Shown: positions 1-10,929 of the stretch, piece by piece
Layout: each line of letters opens with the position of its first letter
Numbering within the stretch: position 1 is the stretch's first letter
Origin: Flaveria trinervia
Taxonomy: Eukaryota; Streptophyta; Magnoliopsida; Asterales; Asteraceae
Length of the DNA stretch: 64,000 nucleotides
Direction of reading: 5' to 3'
Assembly (NCBI GenBank): GCA_025506515.1
Contig: CM046443.1
Span: forward strand, 19,421,228 to 19,485,227
Notes under the pieces: generated by a model
What the model saw: only the letters and a program-made list of their open reading frames with translations
Told to the model about the DNA's origin: nothing
Database searches by the model: none
Position numbers and translations under genes: made by a program

Positions 1-690
1 AAATTCAAATCTTAAAATAGTAAAGTAACCATTATAAAAAAATTTATAAAATTTAGGTTATATAACTAAAATAAAAGATGCACTTCATGTTAAAATAATA
101 AATTGTACTGTAAACACTGCATTCTTAGATTTACTAACTGCCAAACATCAATAATTGTGAATGCTAGAAATGTAAAATTTTAATACTTAAAACATATATA
201 ATGTTTTAGAACCCCATGAGTGAGCTAAGGACTACCATTCTCTTTTCTTCTTTCTCTAATGATGTTCTTCTTAAAAATAAACTATTCAACTGATATAAAG
301 ATAAACTATAAGGACGGGTCGTCTATTTCCTTAATCTATATAAACATTCACCAAAAGTTAATGTTGCGTGTAAGATTACAACCGTCTCTTGTGAAAACCT
401 TCCCACATTACTAATAATCTAGTATGAGCATGCAGATAAAGCGAGATCTCGAAACTAAATAGGGCACAACGATCATGCTTGTCGTTTTTAAAGATCCGTT
501 GTAGATTACATCACGTACCAGTTGGACAACACAAATTGTATACTTTGAATTATGGTTCACTAAAAATGACATCATGTCTATAAATACACATACAATTAGG
601 AGCTTATGCTTATGCAATATGACCTCATGTGAATTACAATATTGATATAAGACCCATAAATATGTATATACATAGAGTGAGAAATAATAA
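1..690. repeat. Upstream flank of the mannanase gene, copy 1 of a direct duplication
   Basis: AT-rich noncoding DNA. It matches about 57578-58313 in the same orientation with scattered substitutions and small indels, for example the stretch around 80-200 against 57720-57840. The homology starts at the first base of the window, so the left end of the duplication lies outside it. The small open frames here on both strands do not look like genes. From 691 to about 840 the flank continues up to the promoter with nothing else recognisable. Confidence 0.85.
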
Positions 691-845
691 CATGCATATA
701 TATTTGACATAAAGAAAGAGATAAGATTTCAAACGAATAGAAGAAAATGATTAGAACATGCTTTATACTTTGCCGTTGACACCAACATAATGGAATCTAT
801 GCTACTATATTAGATTTAAAGTTAAGGTTATTAGTTCAATTATGC

Positions 846-859
846 CATGCATGCATGCA
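846..859 (+). promoter_or_regulatory. Tandem RY (CATGCA) seed-type element
   Basis: Overlapping CATGCATG motifs (CATGCATGCATGCA) lie about 105 bp upstream of the TATA box and 160 bp upstream of the likely start codon. RY repeats are bound by the B3 factors ABI3, FUS3 and LEC2 in seed promoters, and plant endo-beta-mannanases often act in seeds. That link is inference; the motif itself is clear. Confidence 0.5.
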
Positions 860-963
860 ACAAAAAGTATGGAGCGTGGATGGGTGTTCTTGAGTTTCAC
901 AAGCAAGCAAGATGATGAGCTCCACTTGTCCATGTATGTGTGTCTTCCTGGCGAGGCCCTCAG

Positions 964-971
964 TATAAATA
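964..971 (+). promoter_or_regulatory. TATA box of the mannanase gene
   Basis: TATAAATA lies 55 bp upstream of the ATG at 1019. A start site about 30 bp downstream of it would leave a leader of about 25 nt. The spacing supports 1019, rather than the in-frame ATG at 1073, as the original start codon. Confidence 0.6.
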
Positions 972-1018
972 TTTTAGGCACCTTATCAAATAAACACAAT
1001 ACAATACCTTCTATTTCA

Positions 1019-1353
1019 ATGGTAAATCCACTTTGTTTTACAATAATAAATTAATACCCATCACGATCAACCATGCCAGGAAGTGCTAAGGCAACAAGCG
1101 TCGTTAGTGGCAGTTTTGTAGAGACAGGGACACATAGCTTGATGGTTAATGGAAAGCCAATGTATTTCAATGGCTTTAATGCCTACTAGTTAATGTGTAT
1201 CGCTTCTGATCCATCTACGAAAACAAAGGTCTCGGATACCTTTCAAGAGCTTCAAAAGTTGGAATGAACATTGTTAGGACCTGGGCTTTTAGTGATGGTG
1301 GCAGCAAACCCCTACAAACATCTCCTGGTGTTTACAATGAAGACATGTTTAAG
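1019..1353 (+). pseudogene. Mannanase exon 1 (signal peptide and N-terminus)
   Basis: The ATG at 1019 opens a short hydrophobic stretch (MVNPLCFTIIN) that meets TAA at 1052 and continues in the same frame through ATG 1073. This suggests a signal peptide with one nonsense change. VNGKPMYFNGFNAY follows, then TAG where the family has Trp. A 1-bp loss near 1249 (GAG-CTT instead of GAG-GCT-T) shifts the frame before GMNIVRTWAFSDGG. The exon ends MFK at 1353, before GTTATA. Confidence 0.8.
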
Positions 1354-1464
1354 GTTATAAATTTAGTCCTTCATCAATTTCTTTATTTTTTTCCTTATAT
1401 ATATGCATATATTAATTTTATTAAAGTAGCTAAACATTATATATACTACACATCAAGTAGCTAG

Positions 1465-1562
1465 GATATATATATATATATGTGTGTATATATATATGTG
1501 TGTGTGTATATATATATATATGTGTGTATATATATGTATATATATATATGTATATATATATC

Positions 1563-1593
<31 letters not shown>

Positions 1594-1622
1594 CTATATA
1601 TATATATGTATATATATATATA
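1465..1622. repeat. TA/TGTA-rich microsatellite in mannanase intron 1
   Basis: About 158 bp of alternating TA with interspersed TGTG and TCTA units inside intron 1 (1354-1713). No other function is visible. Confidence 0.95.
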
Positions 1623-1713
1623 TTAAATAATGTCACTATCTTCTATTGTGCATGAATTATAAGATTAATGTTAAATTCTAGCTTGTGATAACCACCTTAG
1701 TTTGTCATTATAG

Positions 1714-1861
1714 GGATTGGATTTTGTGATATCAGAAGCCAAAAAACACGGACTTCGTTTGATTCTAAGCATGGTTAATAACTGGTGGCCAGTACTTGAA
1801 CAACGACGATGAATTCTTCTCAAACGTCATCGTCAAAGGATATTACAAGAATCATGTGAGG
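1714..1861 (+). pseudogene. Mannanase exon 2, with internal deletion
   Basis: The exon starts after TTATAG and encodes GLDFVISEAKKHGLRLILSMVNNW. It then jumps frame to GQYLNNDDEFFSN and VIVKGYYKNHVR, ending at AGG before GTATGG. The exon is 148 bp, while the phase 0-0 borders require a multiple of three. Family members carry about 16 more residues after the NNW motif, so roughly 47 bp are missing (inference from remembered family length). Confidence 0.8.
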
Positions 1862-1944
1862 GTATGGATATTAATTTTGTATCATATATATTTTAATATG
1901 TATGTTGGTGCGCATGTTGAAAAAACTATTCAACATACTTACAG

Positions 1945-2067
1945 AGCATTCTTACAAGACACAACTCAATAATTGGTGTTGCATATAAGGACGATCCCAC
2001 CATCTTTGCATGGGAGCTGATGAACGAACCCCGTTGTCAAACTGATCTTTTGGGGAAGACGCTCCAA
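1945..2067 (+). CDS. Mannanase exon 3, carrying the catalytic acid/base Glu
   Basis: It starts after TTACAG and stays open for 41 codons: SILTRHNSIIGVAYKDDPT, IFAWELMNEPRC, QTDLLGKTLQ. NEP holds the GH5 acid/base glutamate. It ends at CAA before GTTCAT and joins exon 4 (GAA TGG ATT) in phase 0. No defect is visible in this exon. Confidence 0.88.
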
Positions 2068-2292
2068 GTTCATTTTCCGTTGTCTAATCCTCTACCCAGC
2101 TAAACTGTAACATATACATATATGAAAATCTTATGACAACATACCATCACATTATACATAACAAAATCAAGGAAATCTTAGTACTCTTGGTGGTTTAGAC
2201 GGACCAATGAAAGAAATCAAACCTTGATTTTTTTGGTTCACGTGTGCATGAATGAACGAATAATAACAAAACGTCTTCCATGCTTCCCGTAG

Positions 2293-2495
2293 GAATGGAT
2301 TGTAGAAATAGCAGCTGAAATAAAATCCAATGACAAGAATCATCTTCTTGAAATTGGGCTGGAAGGGTTTTATGGGGAGTCCATGCCTGAAAAGAAACAA
2401 AACAATCCGGGCTATGAAGTTGGCACGGTCTTCATCACAAACAACCGCATCAAGAATGTGGATTTCGCTACAATCCACATCTATCCAGATCAATG
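2293..2495 (+). CDS. Mannanase exon 4
   Basis: It starts after CCGTAG and encodes EWIVEIAAEIKSNDKNHLL, EIGLEGFYGESMPEKK, NPGYEVGTVFITNNRI and DFATIHIYPDQ. It ends at the second base of the Trp codon (CAATG) before GTACGT. The partner half-codon is at 55898, on the far side of the nested insertions. The exon is open throughout. Confidence 0.88.
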
Positions 2496-2577
2496 GTACG
2501 TAGCATCTGCATATTTCCATCATCTAACACAACAATTTTCTCCATATTTGTTTAATTTTAAATTTAATAACACTACG

Positions 2578-3905
2578 TGTAACGCTCGGATATTTTCTTT
2601 AAAGCCGCCAAAAGAAGAAAAGAAATAAAGTCCAAAGTCGAGGGTCCAAACTCGCCAACGAGAGAAAGTTTGGTGAATTGATGCATTTGAAAGGAGAGGG
2701 CAGCCCTTACCCTCTCCCCCACACCCAAAATTCAGCAAAGTGAAAGAGAGGAGAAAGAAAGGGAGAAAAGAGAGAAAGGTTGGTTCGAGTAGATTCAAAC
2801 AAGTGAAATCGTCGTGTAGCGGGTCCAAATGAAGATCTACTTCTTGGTGTGGTTTGTGTGAGTTCTAGGACCCCTCCTTTAAACGTTTTTGGTTAATTTT
2901 AGGCCTAGAACACATCTGAAAACCTGTTTTTATATGTGTGTGTGTTTGACCCATTTGTATGTGTTTGTGTGTGATGCGTTTGGAGTTTGTTTCTGGGCTT
3001 GTGCGTTCTTGAATGGTGTTGTGGTATGTATTTTTAAGGATTAGGATGGTTGATTTGGGCTTAGAATGGCTTTGGATGAGCTTGGAGGTCGAATATGGTA
3101 GATGGGTTCTGGATGAACTGCATTCTGTCTCAGCTAGGGCTAGGCGACCGAATGGAGGCCATACGGCCGAATGAGGCACAATTGAGGGTTCATTTGCACG
3201 ATTGAGGGTTCATTCACACGATTAAGGTTTCATTCGCACGACTGAGGGCCCATTCGCTTAAGTGCTCATCTGCATTAGTTTCATCTGCACAACGTGTTCA
3301 TTCGCATTAGTTCCATTCGGATGGGACACATCCGCATTGAGTCTATCCGCATTAGGTCCATTCGCATGGGTGTTCATTTGCATAGGTGTTCATCCGTATT
3401 AGGTCCATACGCATGATGTTCAGTCGCCTGGAGGCCATGCGACTGAAGGGTGCCCATACATCCAAGTAGGGCTGGTGTACCCAAGGAAAGCGTAGTTTAT
3501 GTATTGACTTTCAGGGGAAAGCGCAGATGTAAGCTTTGACGTGGAAGATTCCATAAGTTCATGTAAGATGACTATTGAGATCATAGAGGTTATATTGGGC
3601 ATGATGACGATGTTGCATGTTTATGCATGATGCATGTTATGCATGTATGATGATGCCCTGTATGATGATGCCCTGTATGATGATGTTATTGACTGTGTAT
3701 GTTATGTTCCTTATTATGATGTATGTTTATCTTTCCCGTGACTTTGCATTGAATGTAAATGAATGAATGAAAGTATTATGTAACGTAAAGTGAAAGATAA
3801 TGAAAAAAGGAACATGATGAATGAATGCATGCATTAATGAACGAATGAACGTAAGAAAGGATTGCAAGCAAAAGTATGGAGGTTCACACCCAATGAATGT
3901 GTTAG
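2578..3905 (+). repeat. Element A 5' LTR, first part
   Basis: It starts TGTAACGCTCGG and matches, reversed, the LTR of element F at 59050-60375. It includes a degenerate array of about 24-bp units at 3178-3260 (core GATTGAGGGTTCATTCGCAC) and looser CATTCGCAT-type motifs to 3440. It is interrupted at 3905 by element B, whose target duplication GTTAG is 3901-3905. Confidence 0.9.
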
Positions 3906-6586
3906 TGTGACATCTGGTAAATTTCCGTTAGCAAACTCCGTTAGTTCCGTTAAGTCTTGTATACACGTGTCGTGAGCACACACTAGTTGTCGTTTAACAT
4001 TGGTGACCTAATAATAATGAATAATGTTAATTTGATGTGAATCTAAGTGATTATGTGAGTATTGGGTTATGTTTATGTGTTTACACATTTATAAAAGGTT
4101 AATTAAAGAATTTATCGCGTAACGCGGAAACGTGCCTATTTATTCGTATGTCTTGTGTTTTATAAAGATAAGATATATAATGAATTTTATAAGTTTATAT
4201 CTTTATATTATGAAGTTAAAAACACTTTACAAAGAGTTTAAAGCTTAGTTTTTACAAAATACAAATTACAAGGGTTAAAAGGGTAATTAGGTAATTAAAT
4301 TAAATAAAACAAAAACCCAAACCTAAACCCAACCTTTCGGCCGCGACTTCACCCCTCTCCCTCTCCATCTTCGATTTTCGACCAAGATCAAGCCCTAAAC
4401 CTCGATTTTCATTCGATACAAGGTGCACAACTTGTTGGAATCATCAATTGCAAATTGTTTTGTGATGTTCTTCATTATGGCCGAACCTTAGATTCGAAAT
4501 TGATCCTTATTAGGTCGAATTGGATGTTGTTTGATGATGTTTATATGTTAGTTAGGTTGAATGCATGTTAGCTAACGTCGATCATGGATGAATTACATAT
4601 TGTTAGTGGGTTAATCATGGATGTTGATTCTAGACAAACCCTAATTCGATTTTGGGCATGATTATGGATGAATGATGATTGTTTGATGAATGTGTGGTGA
4701 TTAATAAGTTGTATGAATGTTAGGAATCATGAATCTTGCAAGAAATTGATGATTTAGGGTTGATGTTCATAGGTACTAATAATAGTAACTTTATTTGCAT
4801 GAAATGTGAACTATGGATGTTATGATGTTATGGATGTGTTCATGGTAATAATTAGATGTTAGATTGTTGTTGTGATCATTGGAAATTCATGAAAACATGT
4901 TATAGTTCATACATTACTAAAGATAGTAACTTTTGGATATGAATTGGTGAATTATGATGTTTGGATGTGGTTGATCATGCTTAGATGTTAGTATGAGCTT
5001 GAATTGGTATATTATTGATGAATTCATGTATGCTTGGATGTTTGATAGATTTGGGATGTTCTTTCCCAAAAGGGAAACATTATTTGTGTAAACGTTGAAG
5101 TATGATGTTTGATCATGTTTGGATGATAGGAGCCTGCTAGTATGTTCAAGGATAAATCTAGTGTGATAGAACGTGTTAAATTAGTTGTATGGCATGCTTG
5201 GATAATCAGGGTGATATTTGGACTTTGTGATCATGTATGGTTTGGATGTTGTGTAGTAGTAGGAACATCATGCTTGGGTCTGGTAATTGATTGTAGTGAT
5301 GTTGTGAATGCAATGCATATGCTTAAAGAATATGGTTATGATCATTATACATGCGTGCGGATCTGAGGCCCCTACTTAGTAGGATTGGCAGGGTTTAGGA
5401 TGTGAAGTCGTGAGTGGCTTCACATGGCATGTGATGAATGGTTGAACTTTGTGTGACATGTTAGTTGTATTATAACTAATGGATCTGTTAATGTTCTAGA
5501 TTCGCATGACTTGTATAGTACTTGATTGTATGATGATCAAGTGATACCCTGGTTGATATAGCATATGTAGATACTATTTGAATGTTAATCATGTATGTTG
5601 TATGTGCTCATTGGCTTTATTTGAATTATAACTCATAATGTCACCAACGGGTCAAACGGGTCAACTAGGTCAAACGTGTCTATTTTTTCTGGAAGCTTGG
5701 TCTTTGGTTTGGTATGATTAGGTTTTCACATGTCTTTTATTTACACGTACTTATGTACTCACATGATCTAGGTAACCTGTGAAGGTGGGCTATCCTCTCG
5801 TTTCTCTCAAATAACCCTAAGTACCCTTCATACATCAGGTGAGTTCATGCCCCACTCTTTACTTAATCTCTTTTGGGGGAGATAGCATACTAGTATTTAT
5901 ACGACACTTTTATTATTTAAGTTGTGTATAATATTAATATAGTCTGTTTTACCATGGAAAAGTCCTCACACTTTTGAATTGTTAATATTGATAGAGGGGA
6001 ACTTGGGTAGTACTACTGGTCTGACGAGCCCCACCTGTGGACTCGAGGTCAACCGGTGCAATTTGTCCTAGTGAACAATGTCCCGATATAGTAAGTCGTG
6101 ACAGAGGCAACAACTATCACAGTCAGCTTCAATTGCAAAATCACTATGTATTAATATTTACTGATAATAGACTAGCTATCTATTACCATGCACTGCTTAT
6201 ATATATCACAACTGTTTACATGTTTATGAACTCAAACTCTTGAACTCACCAACCTATGTGTTGACATTTTAGTATGCTTTTCTCAGGTCCTTAGCTTGCT
6301 TGCCATAGGAGCACTGCACGGTTCATTGCATTTTAAGAGACGATGCTTCAAGACAATTTAACATTTTAACAATTATAGTTTACTTTTTGGGTGGCACTTG
6401 TTTGCCATAGTTATACTTTATTGACTTGGGTTGTTTTCAAAACGCTTCCGCATTGTTTAAAGTTTGTATTTTGGTTGATTTTGTTTAAATATGGCATTTA
6501 GAGTCGTTCTGAGTAACTATTGACTGTGATCCTGGTTTGTTCACACACGCGGTAAAACTCCGCAAGTGGATTTTGAGGGTGTGACA
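3906..6586 (+). repeat. Element B 5' LTR
   Basis: 2681 bp, TGTGACAT to GTGTGACA, matching 13410-16136 along its whole length. The small open frames inside it are not genes. Confidence 0.93.
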
Positions 6587-6589
6587 GAT

Positions 6590-6602
6590 TGGTATCAGAG
6601 CC
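6590..6602 (+). other. Element B primer binding site
   Basis: TGGTATCAGAGCC starts 3 bp after the LTR end. The motif is complementary to the 3' end of initiator methionine tRNA, the usual primer of Tekay elements. Confidence 0.85.
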
Positions 6603-6723
6603 ATTGGTATAGGGAACTAGGTTGCATACACACTAGACTATAACCGCACACAGTTAATTAGTTACCTGTGCCTTACTCCTGTTTACTGTATACTCATTGG
6701 CATACACGTCACACTCTCTGCAG

Positions 6724-7418
6724 CATGGCATCGTCTTCAAGAGCTCCGGGTAAACGACCCGAATCACCTACACGATCTGAATCCCCACCTCACACCTGTA
6801 CCTGATGATGGATTCGATTGGCCCGATGGCTTATCCCCGAGAGGAGATTGATGGGATCAACCATTCGCATTGATGAAGCGTGACCCTCCGTGAGACTGGC
6901 GTTCTTATCCTAGGTTTGTTGACCACATCATGTTAGGGAGCCGGTACCTGTCCTAAAGCCAAGGACTAGGAACAATGCCAATCAACCCATGCTTTCATCC
7001 CACGAACGGCGCAGTCCAACGAGCAACTGATTGCTGCACTAATGGCTGCACTGGATACTGAACAACATCGTGTAGACGACTCACGGGTGATGTCTGTACA
7101 CTACAGCAAGAGGTGTACAACCTGAGACATCAATTGGACGAACTCAAGGAAGAACACGGGAAGACGCTGAACGGTTGTCACCATATGCAAGATGGTGTTA
7201 TGGCACTCCAAGGATGCGTGACTGCTCGTGAACAGCGGGACGCCATAGCCGATAATAGGATTGCCATTTTAGAAGCTCAACTAGCAGCACTCCAGATTGC
7301 TAAAGCTCCTGCTCCTGCCGCAGACTCTGAGGATGAGGAGGATCCCGAGGAGGGACCCGAGGAAGAGGAACCGGAGGAGATGGAGGATGATAGTGATGGG
7401 TCAGACATTGTCGATTGA
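6724..7418 (+). pseudogene. Accessory ORF upstream of gag in element B (coiled coil, acidic tail)
   Basis: It starts MASSSRAPGKRPESP at ATG 6724. After small frameshifts it continues as PVPDDGFDWPDGLSPREEID and later as a clean 101-codon stretch from 7113 to the stop at 7416-7418. That stretch has heptad-like leucines (LRHQLDELKEEH, AILEAQLAALQ) and an acidic end rich in Glu and Asp. It has no Cys-His box, protease or polymerase motif. It is separated from gag by about 268 bp of AT-rich noncoding DNA (7419-7686). The function is unknown. It could be a detached gag N-terminus or a regulatory protein; the separate start, stop and spacer favour an independent gene. Confidence 0.55.
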
Positions 7419-7686
7419 CTTCTTTATATGACTTAGACTACGTAGTTTTTTCTTTTTGAAACCTATGTGGGAAGGGTTGTTTCCCCACACGAACGACAAA
7501 ACTTCATTTTGACATTGTAAATACATTGTGACTTATTGCAATTTATTTACTTTGGTTATTATTTTTGTTATGAATGTTGTGGTTGTTGATGATATGTTAT
7601 TTCTTTCATTTACTGTTTACTATGCTTCAATGAGTTAAATGTGTATGATGTTACTCATTATTGTATTGTAAATATAAGTGAAAAGA

Positions 7687-9000
7687 ATGGACGCTCGTGG
7701 ACGTGGATGTGGACGTGGACGTGGTCGTGGACGCGGACGTGGACGTGGCACCGGAGAACAGGGTGGTGGTGCTATTAACATGACTCCTGCAAAATTGGCT
7801 GCTCTAATTATGAGCATGTTCAGGCGGCAGTGGCTGCTGCCCACGCGGTCAGCCAGCAGGTAAACAATGACAGAAAAACATTTGATATCCTTTGTAACTG
7901 TAGGGGATGTTTGATTAATGTGTGTTGTGTTAAAACAGGACACCAGTGTACATACAAGTCCTTCATGGACTGTAAACCACACACCTACAGCGGTACAGAG
8001 GGTGCTGTAGGGCTTGTACGCTGGTTTGAGAAGACTGAGTCCGTTTTCTCCAAATGTAACTGTCCACCGGCGGATCAAGTAAAGTATGCCACCGGGACTT
8101 TGAGGGTGTGCGGCTGTCTGTCTTGGTGGAACGCGCAAGTCCAGATGCTTGGACAAGCGATGGCAAATGGACTCCCCTAGAATGAGTTCAAGGATATGAT
8201 GATCGAGGAGTACTATCCTCGAAACGAGGTGCAAAAGTTGGAGATGGAATTCTGGCAGCTCAAGATGAAGGGTTCAGAAATTGAGGCTTACACGGCCCGT
8301 ACTCATGAGTTGGCTACATTGTGTCCGGGAATGGTTAATGAGACACATAAGAGAATCGAGCACTACATACGAGGATTGTGCCTGAAATCCAAAGTATGGT
8401 AACAGCTTCTAACCCGACTACGATTCAGCAGGCCATTCAAATTGCCCATAAACTTACTGATCGGCGGTAGAGCAAGGGCGGTTTCCCAAACGGGGCGCTG
8501 TGGTGAGCGTGCCCGATAACAAAAGGAAGTGGGATGCTCCCAGCAACAGCAATAACAAATCATCATCATCATCGTCTGGCGGTCAACAACAATCCCAACA
8601 GCAGCAACAACCAGTTCAGCAGCAGCAGCGGCGGTTCGATAATAACCGCAATTCAACCAAACTGCCCCAAATAACCAAGGACCCAGCGGTTACGGCGGCA
8701 GACGTCCCAAATGCCCACGGTGTAACTACCACCATGTGGGACGGTGTGTAGCTTCAAGTGTCAACGTTGTGGAAAGATTGGACACGCTGCGAAGGATTGC
8801 CGTGGTGAACTAATAGGAGGCCACAACAATCTCAAGAAACTCCCAAGGGTGTTTTGAATGTGGGAAAGAAGGGCATTACAAGCGAAACTGCCCACAACTA
8901 AGGAGGAAGGGAAATGGCAACAACAAAACAACAACAACAACAACCATGGTAACAACAACAACAATGGTAATAATAACAACAATGGTGGAAATGGCACTGG
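7687..9000 (+). pseudogene. Element B gag (nucleocapsid precursor)
   Basis: ATG 7687 opens a Gly-Arg repeat (RGRGRGRGRG), probably an RNA-binding tail. The capsid region follows (CTYKSFMDCKPHTYSG, VGLVRWFEKTESVF, MIEEYYPRNEVQKLE), then a Gln/Asn/Ser-rich linker at 8540-8660. Two CX2CX4HX4C knuckles come next: CQRCGKIGHAAKDC near 8773-8814 and CFECGKKGHYKRNC near 8853-8900, followed by an Asn-rich stretch. The capsid fold coats the genomic RNA and the knuckles package it. Several frame changes split it (at about 7860, 8190, 8400, 8500 and 8750). Confidence 0.85.
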
Positions 9001-9089
9001 AAATGGCGGCAATAAAGACAGAGCCAAAGGGAGAGCCTTCGTCATTGGCTTGGGTGAGGCTCTAAATGATCCCACAACTGTTACTGGTA

Positions 9090-10900
9090 GATTCCCTGTT
9101 AATGGTTGTTTTGCTACGGTACTATTTGATACTGGAGCCGATAGGAGTTTTGTGTCCTTAAAGTTCTGTAGTCTTTTAATTGATATACCCCTTGCTTTAG
9201 AATCTAAATACACTGTGGAATTAGTCGACGGTAAACAAATCCATGTAACGCATATCTTAAAGACTGTAGGATAGAACTTGCTGGTCATACTTTCGCTATA
9301 GATCTCATGCCTGTTACGCGGAGTTTGATGTTGTGATAGGCATGGATTGGCTCTCTAGCAAGCAAGCGGAAGTCATATGTCATGAGAAGATTATACGGAT
9401 CCCGGTTGGTAATCAAGTTCTTACCGTCAAAGGTGATAGGAGTGGTGCTGTGATAGGCATCATCTCCTATATGAAAGCTCAAAAGTTGTTACGAAAGGGC
9501 CGCGTGGCTATCCTAGCACTTGTAACCGATAAGCAAAAGGAAGAAAAGAGAATGGAGGATATTCCCATAGTACGCGACTTTCCGGAGGTGTTTCTAGAAG
9601 ATCTTCTTGGATTACCACCGCACCGTCAAGTGGAATTCCAGATGAGTTGACTCCCGGCGCAGCTCCGATTGCTAGGGCACCTTATCGATTAGCACCAACG
9701 AACTACAGGAGTTGTCGTCACAACTTCAGGAGCTTCTGGATAAAGGCTTTATTCGACCTAGTACATCACCTTGGGGAGCTCCTGTACTCTTTGTTAAGAA
9801 GAAGGATGGCACATTCCGGATGTGCATCGATTATCGAGAGTTAAACAAAGTAACAATCAAGAATCGATACCCTTTACCTCGTATCGACGACTTGTTCGAT
9901 CAGCTTCAAGGATCAAGCTATTACTCGAAGATTGACTTGACATCTGGTTATCATCAACTCAGAGTTCGAGAAGAAGACATTCCCAAGACTGCATTTCGTA
10001 CTCGTTATGGTCATTATGAGTTTTGGTCATGCCTTTTGGGTTGACTAATGCACCTGCTGTGTTCATGGACCTCATGAACCGCGTGTGCAAACCTTATCTT
10101 GATCAGTTTGTCATTGTGTTCATCGATGATATACTGATATACTCTAGGACCAAGGAGGAGCATGAAGAGCACTTACGAATGATCTTGGAACTGTTGAAAA
10201 ATGAGCAGCTGTATGCTAAATTCTCAAAGTGTGACTTTTGGATAAGAGAGGTACAATTCCTAGGTCATATTGTTAATGAGAAAGGAATACACGTTGATCC
10301 TGCCAAAATTGAGGCGATAAAGAATTGGACTACACCCAAAACACCAAGCGAGATAAGACAATTTCTAGGATTAGCAGGATATTACCGCCGATTCATAGAA
10401 GGATTTTCTAAGATCGCACAACCTCTCACAGCCTTGACTCACAAAGGAACGACATACAAATGGGCTGAGTCAAGAATCAGCTTTCCAATTATTAAAACAA
10501 AAACTCTGTACAGCCCCGATATTAGCATTACCAGAGGGAACAGATGACTTTGTGGTGTATTGCGATGCATCCATTCAAGGATTGGGTTGTGTCTTGATGC
10601 AACGAGACAAGGTGATAGCTTACGCCTCGAGACAACTAAGGTTCATGAGAAGAACTATACTACCCATGACTTAGAATGGGTGCAGTAGTTTTTGCCTTAA
10701 TGATCTGGAGACATTATTTGTACGGTACCAAGTGCACTATCTACACCGATCACAAGAGTCTTCAACGTATCTTTGAGCAAAAATAATTGAATATGAGGCA
10801 GCGACGTTGGGTGGAACTACTAAATGATTATGATTGCGCAATAAGTATCATCCGGGAAGGCGAACGTAGTTGCCGATGCTTTAAGCAGGAAGGAAACAGC
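9090..10900 (+). pseudogene. Element B protease, reverse transcriptase and RNase H
   Basis: The aspartic protease motif LFDTGADRSFV is at about 9123-9155. RT blocks run from KGFIRPSTSPWGAPVLFVKK (near 9740) through YRELNK, YPLPRIDDLFDQLQG, SGYHQLRV, FGLTNAPAVFMDLM and the catalytic FIDDILIYS (near 10120) to FLGLAGYYRRF. RNase H follows (YCDASIQGLGCVLMQRDK near 10558; IWRHYLYGTKCTIYTDHKS near 10705). Frameshifts at about 10020 (one T short in a T run) and 10480 break the polyprotein, and a TAA interrupts the RNase H region at 10786. Confidence 0.9.
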
Positions 10901-10929
10901 TAAACCCCAACAGGTGCGAGCTTTACAGC

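Noticed and set aside
411..710. Minus-strand open frame of 99 codons in the duplicated flank
   Set aside because: The duplicate at 58060-58313 does not preserve it, and the composition is AT-driven.
2167..2828. Minus-strand open frames across mannanase exon 4 and the A LTR start
   Set aside because: They overlap the mannanase exon and the LTR on the opposite strand, with no motif of their own.
5142..5366. Short open frame in element B LTR as a gene
   Set aside because: Its counterpart in the 3' LTR (around 14670-14910) is frameshifted and there is no recognisable motif.
7678..7770. Gly-Arg repeat as a host RNA-binding (RGG) protein gene
   Set aside because: It is the start of element B gag, followed by capsid and knuckle motifs.
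8860..8990. AAC/AAT repeat as an independent microsatellite
   Set aside because: It lies in frame after the second gag knuckle and encodes an Asn-rich gag tail. The minus-strand hydrophobic frame over it is a shadow.
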